From positions 868,001 to 932,000 of the forward strand of contig BGZK01000013.1 in NCBI GenBank assembly GCA_005406025.1: DNA of 64,000 nucleotides, in the 5' to 3' direction. Both the position numbers and the translations under genes were made by a program. Shown piece by piece: positions 45,429 through 56,167 of this stretch. Position 1 is the stretch's first letter; the number at the start of each line of letters is the position of its first letter. Origin of the DNA: Eumeta japonica. Its lineage: Eukaryota > Arthropoda > Insecta > Lepidoptera > Psychidae. Below the pieces are notes generated by a model, which did no database searches, had not been told where the DNA came from, and was given only the letters and a program-made list of their open reading frames with translations.

Positions 45429-48400
45429 GTGAGCTGTTACACATTACAGTTTACAGATTACAAATTATAGTTACGTCCTTGTTATACTATCTCTTACATA
45501 ACGAAATAGACTCCTTGATGATCAATCTTAAATATGATCTCATCTCCTATTTCAATATCACTTTATTGAACCGTCGATAGTCCTTTGTATTTTATTTAAA
45601 GTTTAATATAAATTTAAATTTAATACATTATTAAACTTCAGAAGCGGTTTAAATAATTATTTTCTAAATGTCCGATTTGAGATACGATGAATATTAAGAG
45701 ATATTTAGATATCTTTGGTCTGAAACAAACTAACAAAATTTAATAACAGAAACGTGATGTGCTTGAGCTGGTGGAGGAATTGTTAGACGAGCTTTATTCA
45801 AACCATCCCGACTGGAACAGCAGTACTGGTGATGATTACACCCAAAGGTAAATTGAAATTCACTAACCAACTTTCTTGTTACCCATCTTTGGACATTTTC
45901 AATTTGATATTTAATACATAGAGTTTATGTATTACATATCAAATTGAAAAATAATTTAATTACCTTTCTTAAATAATAATGGCAATATTTCGATGCTAGG
46001 AGATCGAAATATTCTGATTGGATAAAGAGCATAAAGCATAAAATGGTTTTTAAAATTTATTTTACAAATTTGCCATCAAAGTAAACAGTCGTAAAATCTC
46101 ATTGCAATAGTATAGGATGACTAACAGAAATTATATATTTTAAAATTTTATATTTATCATCGTCAATGCATCTGAAATCCCCATAACATGGTAATTGACT
46201 ATTATTCATATATCTTTAAAGCTTTTATATTCAATAAAGCGTGCAGTGCCATTATTTATTTGATAATTACTAAGAAACCAAAATAATAATGTTTTAAAGT
46301 GCCAGTTAGATACACAGAAATAGCACAAGGAAACTGTGACATCACTGCCTTATAATGTTCCTTATTTTATAAACTTTAGTAGGCTTTGATTTGGACTTCA
46401 CGTTTTATTATGATTTACTCTTCTTGCATATTTAATAAGCAAACATAATATCATCGTACATCATTATCATTGAACTTCACATTATCAGCTACACTATTAG
46501 ATGTTATTAGATTGTTCCAAATTTCCACTAGGTCTCTTACTTCACTGACTGTCTTCTTAATTTACCTATGAAAATTTATTATATATAAGAAACAATTTTG
46601 AAATATTTAATACTAATATTAATCGACGTAAACTCAGTATTAAAAATAAAATAAATTGTGTTTACTTATTAGTCAAAAAAACTACGCTCAAGTTTCTTGC
46701 TCGTTCTTATCAAGGGGAAATTGCTTTCCGAACGAGTGGAAAAGTATAAAATCACAAAACATTACTTTTTTCAAGTTTTATGACCTATGAAATAAAGGTA
46801 TTTTGAATTTGACATCCATAAATATTTAATGCAAGGTCATCGATTTCAGGAGCTTAAAATTAGACGCCATTTTCATTACCTACCAAGAATTTCTAGGATG
46901 ACCTTTACCAACCCCATTATCATACCACATTCGCTTTATAAATTTGTTTTGTCACTATAGTTTTAGACACTACCTTTTTCTATTTCAATCACATATTCTT
47001 TCAACCTATACAGTTCTCTGATATTCTTAAATGCATTTACAAAAATGTTCATAAAAAATCTTCCATGTTTCTCGTGCCATACATAAATTTAATTGACGAC
47101 ATAAGTAATTCAGAAGACATTATTATGCTGAATAGCTAAACGCGCTTGTTAGGAACCACTTTTACCATTCGCAACAGAAAGCAAGACCCCTATATTTCCC
47201 ACATTTATTGTTTTTTCCAATATCTCTATTATGTTTACTGTCTTTTTACCCAAGCACACAACCTTGATCACTTCCTATGCATCTTTCTCCTTTTATACAG
47301 AAATCGCGTTTAGTCACGCTTTTGCATCTTACATCATGACTTAATTTTTGCTGACATTTACTGGCATTGATTAACAGTATCACTGAACTTTACTTACTAT
47401 CGTCTGCAAATCGCTACTTGCCGACAGTGCAAGTATTACTTGCATATCGAGCACAGAAGGTATTGACATACAGGTTCCGTTTGTAGTCTACACTCATAGC
47501 CTTTTATGCAGTCAAATATCAGTGAATAATCAAATCAAAGATATCTTTATGTCGTAGATAATGAAACTACACTTAAAATACGTCAATAATAAATTATTTT
47601 ATTAATGACGTATTTTATTTCATTACTACCCATTCCAAATCCTGCTTCACCTAAAGAAAAATGAGCAAGAAACTCAAGACTTGCACTTTTTACTCATCAA
47701 TACAAAGGATTTATTCATTAATAATTTATTCGACATTTAAAAATATTATGAAATTACCTGATAACCGAGCAGCTCAATTCAATGGGCTCTTTTCATTAAG
47801 ATATAATGAAACATTGTATAATAGCCTTTGCCATATAACTTTCTTTTAACGAAACGTTTAAACTCAACAAATGGCAAATTTTGAATTTTAGCTGAGATCT
47901 TATTATAAAAGCGCGCATACAGCCCCTTAAATAATTTATTAACTTTACTTAGACGGATCTTATGAGCAGCAAGATCGTTCTTATGTCTAGTGTTAATGTT
48001 ATGGATGTCGCTTCTTTTTTGGAACGATTCTATATTTCTCTTAACATATACCAGGTTTTCGTAAATATATTGTGATGCTAAAGTTAGGATATTAATTTCC
48101 TTCATTTTTTCTCTAAGAGATGTCAATGGTCTCAAATCATAAACAGAACGAATAACTCGCTTCTGCAGTATGAAAATAGTGTTAATACCGGCTGCATGAC
48201 CCCATAACAAAATTCCATAAGTCATAAGGCTATGAAAAAAATGGAAATAAACTAGTCTCGCGGTGATTTCGTCTGTAAGTCGCCGAATTCTTTTGACTGC
48301 ATATGCTGCGTAACAAAGTCTTTTCGCTAATCTCGTAATATGAAAATTCCGACGTAACTTAGAATCTAAAGTGAGACCAAGAAATAGAGTCGTGTCCATA

Positions 48401-51400
48401 ATATCTAATACTTCCTTCTTGATCATTACATTTGTGTCGATCTATTTAGAATTAGATAGGGAAAATTTTACAAGTTTTGTTTTCCTTTCATTGAGTAGAA
48501 GATTATTAATACTAAATCACTCAACGATTTTAGAGATGGTATTGTTTACTTCTTCAAAAGTTGGTTGATGCCTATCAATTTTAAAAAGTGAGAAGGTATC
48601 ATCAACAAACAATAAAATGCCATGACTATTCTTAACAAGAAGTGATAGATATTTCTATACACCAGAAAAAGAAATGGTCCAAGAACTGAACTCTGTGGCA
48701 CGCCCATATTGACTGCAGAACCTGATAACCTCTCACCATTAATGTCAACCCTTTGAATTCTATTACTTAGATGGGTCTCTAAAAATCCAAGGGATCGACC
48801 CGTGACTCCATAATGATGTAGTTTCCTCATTAATGTGTCATGATGAACACAGTCAAATGCCTCGGACAAATCACAAAAAACACCAATCGCGTCCCGTGAA
48901 TCCTCCCAAACATCAAAAATCTGCTGAATAAGCTTGACACCGGCTTCAATTGTTGAGGGACCTTTTGGAATCCAAATTGTTTAACTTTCATCAAATTATT
49001 GTTATAAAACTATTGCAATAGTTGATTTAAAATAAGCTTTTCAAAAATTTTACTGAGCGTCGGTAGTATTGATATCGGTATAAAGTTTGTAGGGTCCGAT
49101 ATACTACTATATTTAAATAATGGAATTACTTTACTTTGCTTCATTAGATCCGGAAACATACCACAATCAACACAAGCACTAAAAATCACTACTAGACATG
49201 AGCAATGCAATCTATTATTGAATCAATTATTTTTATGGAAAGGCCATCAAGATCGGCTATTTTTTTTTATTTTTATACATTTGAATGCTTTAAGAATATC
49301 ACTATAATGCACGTGGGTAAATGCAAACGAAACGTCACAAACATCGACGTTACGTTTCAACAAAGATTCGACGAGAGTGGGCGATGACTTCAGAGATTGT
49401 GTAGTTGTAACTGGAATACCAGCAAAGAACTTTTCAAGACCAATGGCAACTTCTATGTCTTTGTTGAAAATTTCGTCATTAATTTTTAATTGAAATTCTA
49501 AATGTCGGGATGTCTGTTTTCCAGTTTCACTATTTATTATATTCCAAGTAGTTTTTACCATCTTTGTACTCTTTTTTATTTTATTACAGATAAACATTGA
49601 TTTTGCGATTGCACACACACACACTTAAAGATCCGGTAATAATTACTTACATATTGGACAAATATATCCGAATACGCCCTTCCCTCATAAAGTGCGTACG
49701 ATTTACGTCTACTAGTATAAATGCCTACTGTCGCCCAATCACTAAATGATAAGGTATTGTTAGTATTGACATTTTTTTATTTAAAAACATTGTTGGATTC
49801 AAAACTGGTTTTAGTCAACAGTGAACTATATAATTCATTGGGGTCTTTACAATATAAGTTGAATAGCCTCGGTGAAGCCACACATCCTTGTCTGGCACTT
49901 TTACGAACGTCAAATCCATCAGTGTATGCTCCGTCTATTATGACGTAGGCGCTGGAGCCTTAACATAACGATTGCAGTGACTTCATCAATTCACTACTAA
50001 CACCACGCATGGATGGGTTTTTCCATTTCGATTCTATCATAACTTTTTCTGGTTCGATGAAATTACAAAAAATCTTTGTACCCTTTCCAAAAACTAATGC
50101 TCCACAAGGAGAAAATTTGGTCCAAAAGTGCACTACATTCCATCTCCATATTCCATTTGTATATCTGGGATATACAATAGAAAATATAGAAAACGAAGAA
50201 GTACGAGAATGACATGTAGTAAACTCGTTTGCAATCTTGAACATTGTTCAAATAAAATTAATTTTTTTCATCCTTTTGATGATAATAATTCTTTTTAACA
50301 CGACTTAATTCTGCTTTGAACCAAAAAAAAAAAATAATAATAAGAACAATCTTATCACGATATCAAAGCGGAACCGTTTATATGTAAAAACTTTGATGAT
50401 AAACCGATATCTATATCACACAAAAATATCATTTTCAATGTGGAAAAAAGTTTCATTTCATACAAAATATATTAATGTGGTTGGATTTTAAAACAGAAAT
50501 TAAGATAATATAAACAACAATGAATAAAGTAATAAAATCGCAATCTAATTTAATAATAACTTTATGTTATCGAAACATTTTTTATGAGATCAAACTAAGT
50601 TAGCTTATGTGACTAACATGCAACGAACTATGCACCGATCCAATATTTCGTATATACCATGGTTCTGTATAAGGCAAAGTACACAGGAAAGTAGGTGGGC
50701 GTTATTCTGCCTTTTATTCTAATTTAGGCAACTTTAAATATTACTCAAACAGTTTAATAATTAAAATAACCAGTTTTAATTGTAAACCAGCTTTTTAGCG
50801 CTGTCTAATATGGTATCGTGCTAATTCGGTGCAGATTCGGCATTTCATTTTAAATTTTACAAATTTTAATAGTTATCGTTTTCTGTCTCGTCTCGAAGTC
50901 CTAAATAAGCATTTTCTTTCTCCCATTCTAATTCTTAAGCGTTTCCGCTGTCACAGGTCGGTCTCGGCAGCATCATTAGCTTCACAATCGACCTCTAGGG
51001 AGTTCGCCGACACCATAGAGCGATCTTACTTGGAATGCTTAGGTAAATATGAGAACTTACATTTTTTGATACGGCATCGGTAAAAAATATTTACCTACTT
51101 TTACTTGAAATCGTTCATACCTATATCTTAATTTTCTTTCTTTTGTAAAATATAAAGCGATAATAAATATTATGTTTAAAATCATGAATTTTTAGGAATT
51201 ATTATTGATTTCTTATTATAATTCGAAATGCACGTTAATAGAAAAGAATGGTATTAATCTAACTTAATGGACTTTCGATTTGAGACTCCTTCAGAAAGGA
51301 TTTTTACGAACGTATTACTCAATGATTAGGTAAAAACCTCAGATTCTCGTGGGTCAGCAAACTTCATGCGTTGCACGTTACAGAGTTTATTCTAGTCTTC

Positions 51401-52032
51401 ATTCTTCATATTAGCAGCGTAAAGTTAATTTAATAATCGATACTTTCATTGCTATAGATATCAACGATTTGCGCGAACAACTGGACCAATGGAATGGCCG
51501 CCTCAAAGAAAACGGAGACAGGCTGGCGCGCTGCGTTCGCGCAAGGGACCGCTTGCGCAGACAGCAGAAAAGGCTCTGCGCTGCTGTCACCGTCCTTTTA
51601 CGGCATATCAGTGAGTCTTTGCTGTTCATGCCGGTAACAGTACTGAAATATTCTATTTTAAATTTTTTTCTCTTAATCAGCATAAAATGAAACCTGCATA
51701 CTGTATTGAAACATGCGTTCGCTTATCCGCCTGTTTTTTACGACTAAATGCGCGTATTAGTTTTAACCCTACTTTAGTGGTAGATCAGCTGTTATCAGAA
51801 CGCATATCTCGACTTTTTTTTACTCTGTGCACAACATCACAATATTCGAGTGTAAACGTGGAGACCGAAATGTGACTAATATCTTGAATATTTTGTAGTT
51901 GTCGGTAATTACATATATTATTTTTTTATATTTACGAAAATACCATTTTTATAGGTAAAAATTTATATCCTTTCTTTATTTTATCAAGCAAGAATACACG
52001 ACGACGTTGGTCAGGTTTTTGAACGAGGATGA
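45231..52032 (+). CDS. Unrecognised five-exon gene, small charged coiled protein
   Basis: Exons 45231-45428, 45750-45847, 50957-51042, 51458-51610 and probably 51989-52032 join without breaking frame, giving about 192 residues. The N-terminal part is basic with Pro-rich SFVPSPPPIKSCSR. The middle has an acidic helix (DVLELVEELLDELYSNHPDW). The C-terminal part is a heptad-like, Arg-rich helix (LREQLDQWNGRLKENGDRLA, RDRLRRQQKRLC). There is no signal peptide or membrane segment. I do not recognise the family; a coiled-coil structural protein is likely. Exons are GC-richer than introns and all internal splice sites are canonical. The last acceptor is ambiguous. Two LINE fragments lie in intron 2. 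Confidence 0.6.
45750..45847 (+). CDS. 45 kb gene, exon 2
   Basis: The acceptor is ATAACAG|AAACGT and the donor CAAAG|GTAAAT, phase 0 to 2. It encodes KRDVLELVEELLDELYSNHP, then DWNSSTGDDYTQ. The codon pattern is clearly coding-like against AT-rich flanks. Confidence 0.65.
47779..49624 (-). mobile_element. Jockey/CR1-type LINE, reverse-transcriptase pseudogene
   Basis: Minus-strand blocks in order are TWNIINSETGKQ, SKVIPLFKYSSISDPTNFIP, ISILPTLSKIFEKLIL, SEAFDCVHHDTLMRKLHHYG, NMGVPQSSVLGPFLFLVY, then in another frame LLFVDDTFSLFKIDRHQP with the catalytic DD. These are followed by FLGLTLDSKLRRN and MTYGILLWGHAAGINTIFIL up to FKRFVKRKLYGKGYYT. This is the standard RT order. It is 5'-truncated near a CA repeat at 49.61 kb and carries frameshifts. 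It sits antisense in intron 2 of the 45 kb gene. Confidence 0.9.
49760..50244 (-). mobile_element. Second, unrelated LINE reverse-transcriptase fragment
   Basis: Minus strand: FCNFIEPEKVMIESKW (a shifted F..DLEKAYDRVEW block), MRGVSSELMKSLQSLC, SSAYVIIDGAYTDGFDVRKS and ARQGCVASPRLFNLYC. This is the RT segment around the GVRQGC..SP.LFNL motif. It has its own copy of a motif already present in the neighbouring LINE, so it is a different element. Confidence 0.65.
50957..51042 (+). CDS. 45 kb gene, exon 3
   Basis: The acceptor is TCACAG|GTCGGT and the donor CTTAG|GTAAAT, phase 2 to 1. It encodes SVSAASLASQSTSREFADTI then ERSYLECL. Confidence 0.62.
51458..51610 (+). CDS. 45 kb gene, exon 4
   Basis: The acceptor is GCTATAG|ATATCA and the donor CATATCA|GTGAGT, phase 1 to 1. 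It encodes the Arg/Gln-rich helix beginning DINDLREQLDQWNGRLKENG and ending AAVTVLLRHI. It is GC-rich. Confidence 0.66.
51989..52032 (+). CDS. 45 kb gene, probable last exon
   Basis: The first AG after the pyrimidine tract (TTTATCAAG|CAAGAA) gives TRIHDDVGQVFERG and TGA. An acceptor 4 nt later (51993) would instead give 35 residues starting KYTTTLVRFLNEDDVQ and a TAA at 52097. I prefer the first by the first-AG rule. Confidence 0.4.
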
Positions 52033-52722
52033 TGTGCAGCGCCATAGCGCCCTCCCGATACTGGCATTTCTTACAATTCCGATGTCTGTTTCGCCTTAAA
52101 TTTGATTCTAATCAATGCATTACAGTGAAATGCATATTTTTACCTTGAAAACAGACGTACTCCGGCTAAATTATTTTATTATGAATCGGTCTTTATTCTA
52201 TGATACTCCTGTTCTTAATCTCGATCCCGATCCTGCTAGTAATTTCAATTCTGGACTGATGTTGGTGTTGGTTTTTACCAACTTACATCGCTTTTACCAA
52301 CAACCAATTAAAGTAGGGAATTTGCTTAATGTTCACGTGAGGAAAGCCGCAATTAAAAGTTAAGGTACCTGTACTAGATAACGTATTTCTGTACTACCAA
52401 AATACTTATTTAAATCAGACAAACATATTTCTAATTATACGCATAATATATAAAAAGACAGTCAAACAGATGGAGAGACGTTGAATTTTATAACTTGTAA
52501 AGTTAATAGTCTAGTAAACCGCTTTAAATTCAATTATTATTCCTACATTAGTACTACCATATACTTCAAAAATCAAATATATACGAGACGAGTATAGCAC
52601 GTATAGTAACGAAAAATTTAGATATTTATTGACTTTGCGCGTGAGTCCTTAACTCTCCTTATTTCTAATTCACACGTGTATTAATTTCTGTTTAATTTCA
52701 CAATCTCTAGTTATATGTAGAA

Positions 52723-53120
52723 CTAGTTTCTGCCCGCGGCTTCGCCCGCGTGGACTTTGAACACATTCCTTTATCTTATGTATCGACCGTTTACGATCTC
52801 AATCCCAATCCTGATTTCGATACCGATTTTTGACTTTGATCAAAAATCGGTATTAGTCTCGCTTTTAATTCAGAACCCGATCTCGGACTAAGTAGATTAG
52901 GGTCAAGAAGCCCCGCTTCGATTTCTGACCTCGCTACCGTTCCTTATTCCGATTCCGAACATGCTCTAATTTTAATTCCACACTCGATTCCAACCATGGT
53001 TTCGTTCTCGATTCCGTCCTCATCTGGTCTCGACTTTCGATTCTGCTCTTCGTCTTATTTGCAATATCGATTCCGCTACCGCTCACGGTTGTGATTTGAA
53101 CGGAGTTACTACCAAAAAGC
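52723..53120 (-). mobile_element. Non-autonomous Helitron copy, inverted orientation
   Basis: Read on the minus strand it has the hexamer-like array (GAATCG/GATCGG type, about 52.79-53.08 kb). A clean hairpin follows (CCACGCGGGCGAAGCCGCGG), then CTAG at 52723 and T. It is the best-preserved 3' terminus in the family. Confidence 0.7.
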
Positions 53121-53539
53121 GCCTCAGCCCGCAACATCTCTTCTAACATATTTGCCTGCACTGCCTACTGCCGAGGTTTCATCACAGATGAGAGACCAAG
53201 AACAAATACAAGTGGGCAGTAATCCCAGTTCAATATTCGAAATCAAGTATCTACCTTAATCTCTTTGTACAACATTTGATTGTGAACATCATTAAGTTTG
53301 AGTATATATCTTTTTTCGGCACTTGCTGTCGGTTGGCGCCCATTAATTACACTGTAATCATGTACAATGTTTATCATATGTCTCAATTGATAAAGCAGGT
53401 AATTTAAACCTAAGTTGAACCCTATTATATGTCAGAGGTCTCATAAGAAACAACCATACGCCCTGAACCTCATTTCTCGTTGAACATAAATTAAATGTTT
53501 TGTTTTGTATATTTATGCTTTTATTTAGTTATATTGACA

Positions 53540-53985
53540 AACTCACTAATAAAAAATACAGCTATACATAAGTTATAAAAAACACATACACACATGACAA
53601 AAAACAGATAGACAGATTATTTATGCAATTACATGTTTTTACTGTCGGTACACAAATTTTCATCAAGATGAGTGAAACCTTTTTTTAGTTATAGAAAAAC
53701 GTACAAACAGACAAGCAGGAAAACTGGAAAAGAATAGCCTACCATTTGCGAAATCAAATGTTCTTACTGTATACTAATTTTAATCATAATCGGTCTAACC
53801 GTTCTTACGTTATAAAAACACACACAGACAGATAGACACACAGTAAAACAACAGACAGTGGCCTATCATGTGCGCAGCTACATTTTATTATTGTAAACCA
53901 ATTTTTATTTCGATCGTCCGACATGTTCTTGTGTCATAAGAAGACATACAAACAAACAAAAATAAAAAAAAATAGTAGCGGGAAT
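53540..53985 (+). repeat. Tandem repeat, period about 124 bp, 3.5 copies
   Basis: Units start near 53614, 53738 and 53862, with a partial unit before. Each has an ATTTT-rich half with a CGGTCTAACCG-like core, then GTTATAAAAACACACACAGA or a variant, then CAGACAG runs. Units 2 and 3 begin CCTACCATTTGCG and CCTATCATGTGCG. Confidence 0.7.
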
Positions 53986-55588
53986 CACTACATCATAAAA
54001 CAATTATCTATCACAAAATTAGGTGAAAAAAAAAAGGTACAGACAGAGCCAATAGATTTATATAGTGGTATAGATAATAAAAACAGGCCAAGCAAGAACT
54101 GAATTCACGTACCTTGATCAGGTTATAAATCTGTGAGCATGGGAAAAATATATTCAATTAAATCACATTGAAAATGTAATGTGAAAAATGGGACTATCCA
54201 ACCAGAATATATATAAGCTCTCCTTAAGGCGCTTTCGAGCAGCATATTTTTGTAGCTCTATCTATGTAATCTTCATCAATCGCGACATAACTTATCAATG
54301 TCGGTCTAAGCAACAAAAATCTTTTAAAGTAATCTTAACTGGAAATTTTTGTTAAAAGTACGTTTCTAAATTCACTTTCAGGTTCTCAGTTTTCTTTAGT
54401 ATCACATTTTCATCATCTCTTTGTTCAAAGATACCCTCCCGCACGCTATTATACAACGATTCGAAGAGCTTGGACTTTTAATTCCAAAACTTTAAATCCT
54501 CCACACTGACTCATATGGGAGTTTTTAGTGATGATTGCCATCATTTCGGTGACTACGTTCGGGATCAAGGGCGCAAAGTTCCCTCCAAGGCATGAAACGA
54601 GAGATTAACTTTGTTTAAGTTGAAAATATATTGGTCAATTTACCGGTGGCCATTTTTCAAACCCGGTATCTCAATAAGCCGAAAGCTTCATTTTGAATCA
54701 TCTAGCCACTACCTCTTTGAATTTCAATAACAATTTTTAACATTCTACATGATAACTATATTTATAAACTTAATAAAGCCTCAAGGGTTGTAACATGATT
54801 TTCAAAAAGTCCATTTATTTAAAGAAAACTCAATTGAAAATATTTATAATTTTTTTTCATTTGTGCCAAAATGGCGTACAGAGGCCGCCATTTTGAATTA
54901 GGTGAAGTTTATATGATTAACAACATTAGAGGAATCAATATCAATGTGTAAGTTCCAAAAATATTCAATTAAACAAGCCGTTGAAGAATCAGAAACAGAT
55001 ATGCTATTCTGAATAAATATTCCTTCAGAATTTATAACCATCTAAGAAACTAAACATAAATTTAGTCTTATTGAAGGATACCACACTTGAAAGGTTTTAT
55101 TTACTTTAAATTTTGTTTTAGTTTCAATAAGCAACCATGCATCTAGCGCCCGTCGCCGTGAAATATGGTCATAATATATTTCCTATAGTATTTACGATAC
55201 CAGGTCGCGATATCTGTAGGTAAAAGAACCATCGGAATTGAATAAAGTGCCAGTTTAATCTATAACAAATAAAGTAGCTAAAAACATATGTATTACCTAT
55301 ATATATACATTTTTTACTTAAACCTAAATCCGTATACCAAATAAAATGAACAGATACTACATGCGCGTAAAATAAATAAACATTATGTGTACGCGTACTA
55401 TAAATACAGTCTTATCAATGAAACCATTTCAAGAATATCTCTATCTGTTTACTGTAAATAAAATATGTTATGTACTGGTGTGATATGAAAAACGAATTCA
55501 TATAATATCATAGATATAATACTAAAACTATTTCTTATACATTTCGCAATTATTATGTAACTAAAAGACCAAAATGAAGAACTGTGAC
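53986..55588. other. AT-rich stretch
   Basis: No gene, transposase or clear repeat recognised. Confidence 0.4.
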
Positions 55589-55717
55589 ATGGAATCAAAC
55601 GACCTCGCCGCTGAACGCCGCCTATCTGAGACCGGCACTGACGTACACAGTGGCGCGAAATCGATACGCGACGCACACAGAGACGTCTTTTGGAAAACGT
55701 TTACGCATGCGTTTTAA
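55589..55717 (+). CDS. Small ORF in the GC-rich leader region (doubtful)
   Basis: An ATG opens a 42-codon frame (MESNDLAAERRLSETGTDVH...) with GC-ending codons in a CpG-rich area upstream of a likely first exon. It could be an upstream ORF, an exon or chance. I do not recognise it. Confidence 0.2.
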   Translation: MESNDLAAERRLSETGTDVHSGAKSIRDAHRDVFWKTFTHAF

Positions 55718-56071
55718 GTCCTCACCACGATATCCCGGATTACGGCGATACTCTGTTCAGAATCCGAAGCAGGACATTGTAAAAGGGCACCTATAGAGAT
55801 ACATTGGTACCGGGCGAGGCTAGCCCTTCGTCCCATCCCGCAAGTTTCCCAGTAAACATCGGATCAGCTGGCGGTCGACGCTACACTCGTCGCTGCCGAA
55901 GCGGCTTCACGTTTATAATATTGAAATATATCAAATACGTACTGCATAGCACCGGCGAAACGCTCGTGATGGCGACTACGTGATCGCTCTTCGTGAATTA
56001 TCGCAATGCAAGCGCTCGCAGCGAGACTGCGGCACCGAGGTCGCTGACTCGGGCTCGGTGCAGTGACTAGA

Positions 56072-56113
56072 ATGCGTTTATTGTTGGTCGTGTGCGGCGC
56101 GAGGGACAGATGA
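56072..56113 (+). CDS. Upstream ORF overlapping the main start (ATGA)
   Basis: Thirteen codons, MRLLLVVCGARDR, then TGA. The stop overlaps the next ATG as ATGA at 56110-56113, an arrangement that suits termination-reinitiation control. Confidence 0.35.
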   Translation: MRLLLVVCGARDR

Positions 56114-56167
56114 GTGCCATCATCAACTCGCTGAAGAACTTGGCGAGTTCATCGAGAGCCAGTTCAG
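56110..56167 (+). CDS. First coding exon of a gene running out of the window
   Basis: It encodes MSAIINSLKNLASSSRASS and ends at donor TCAG|GTATGC, phase 1. The preceding 500 bp are CpG-rich, like a promoter and 5' UTR. No second exon is seen before 64000, so the first intron would exceed 7.8 kb. The gene is not recognised. Confidence 0.5.
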
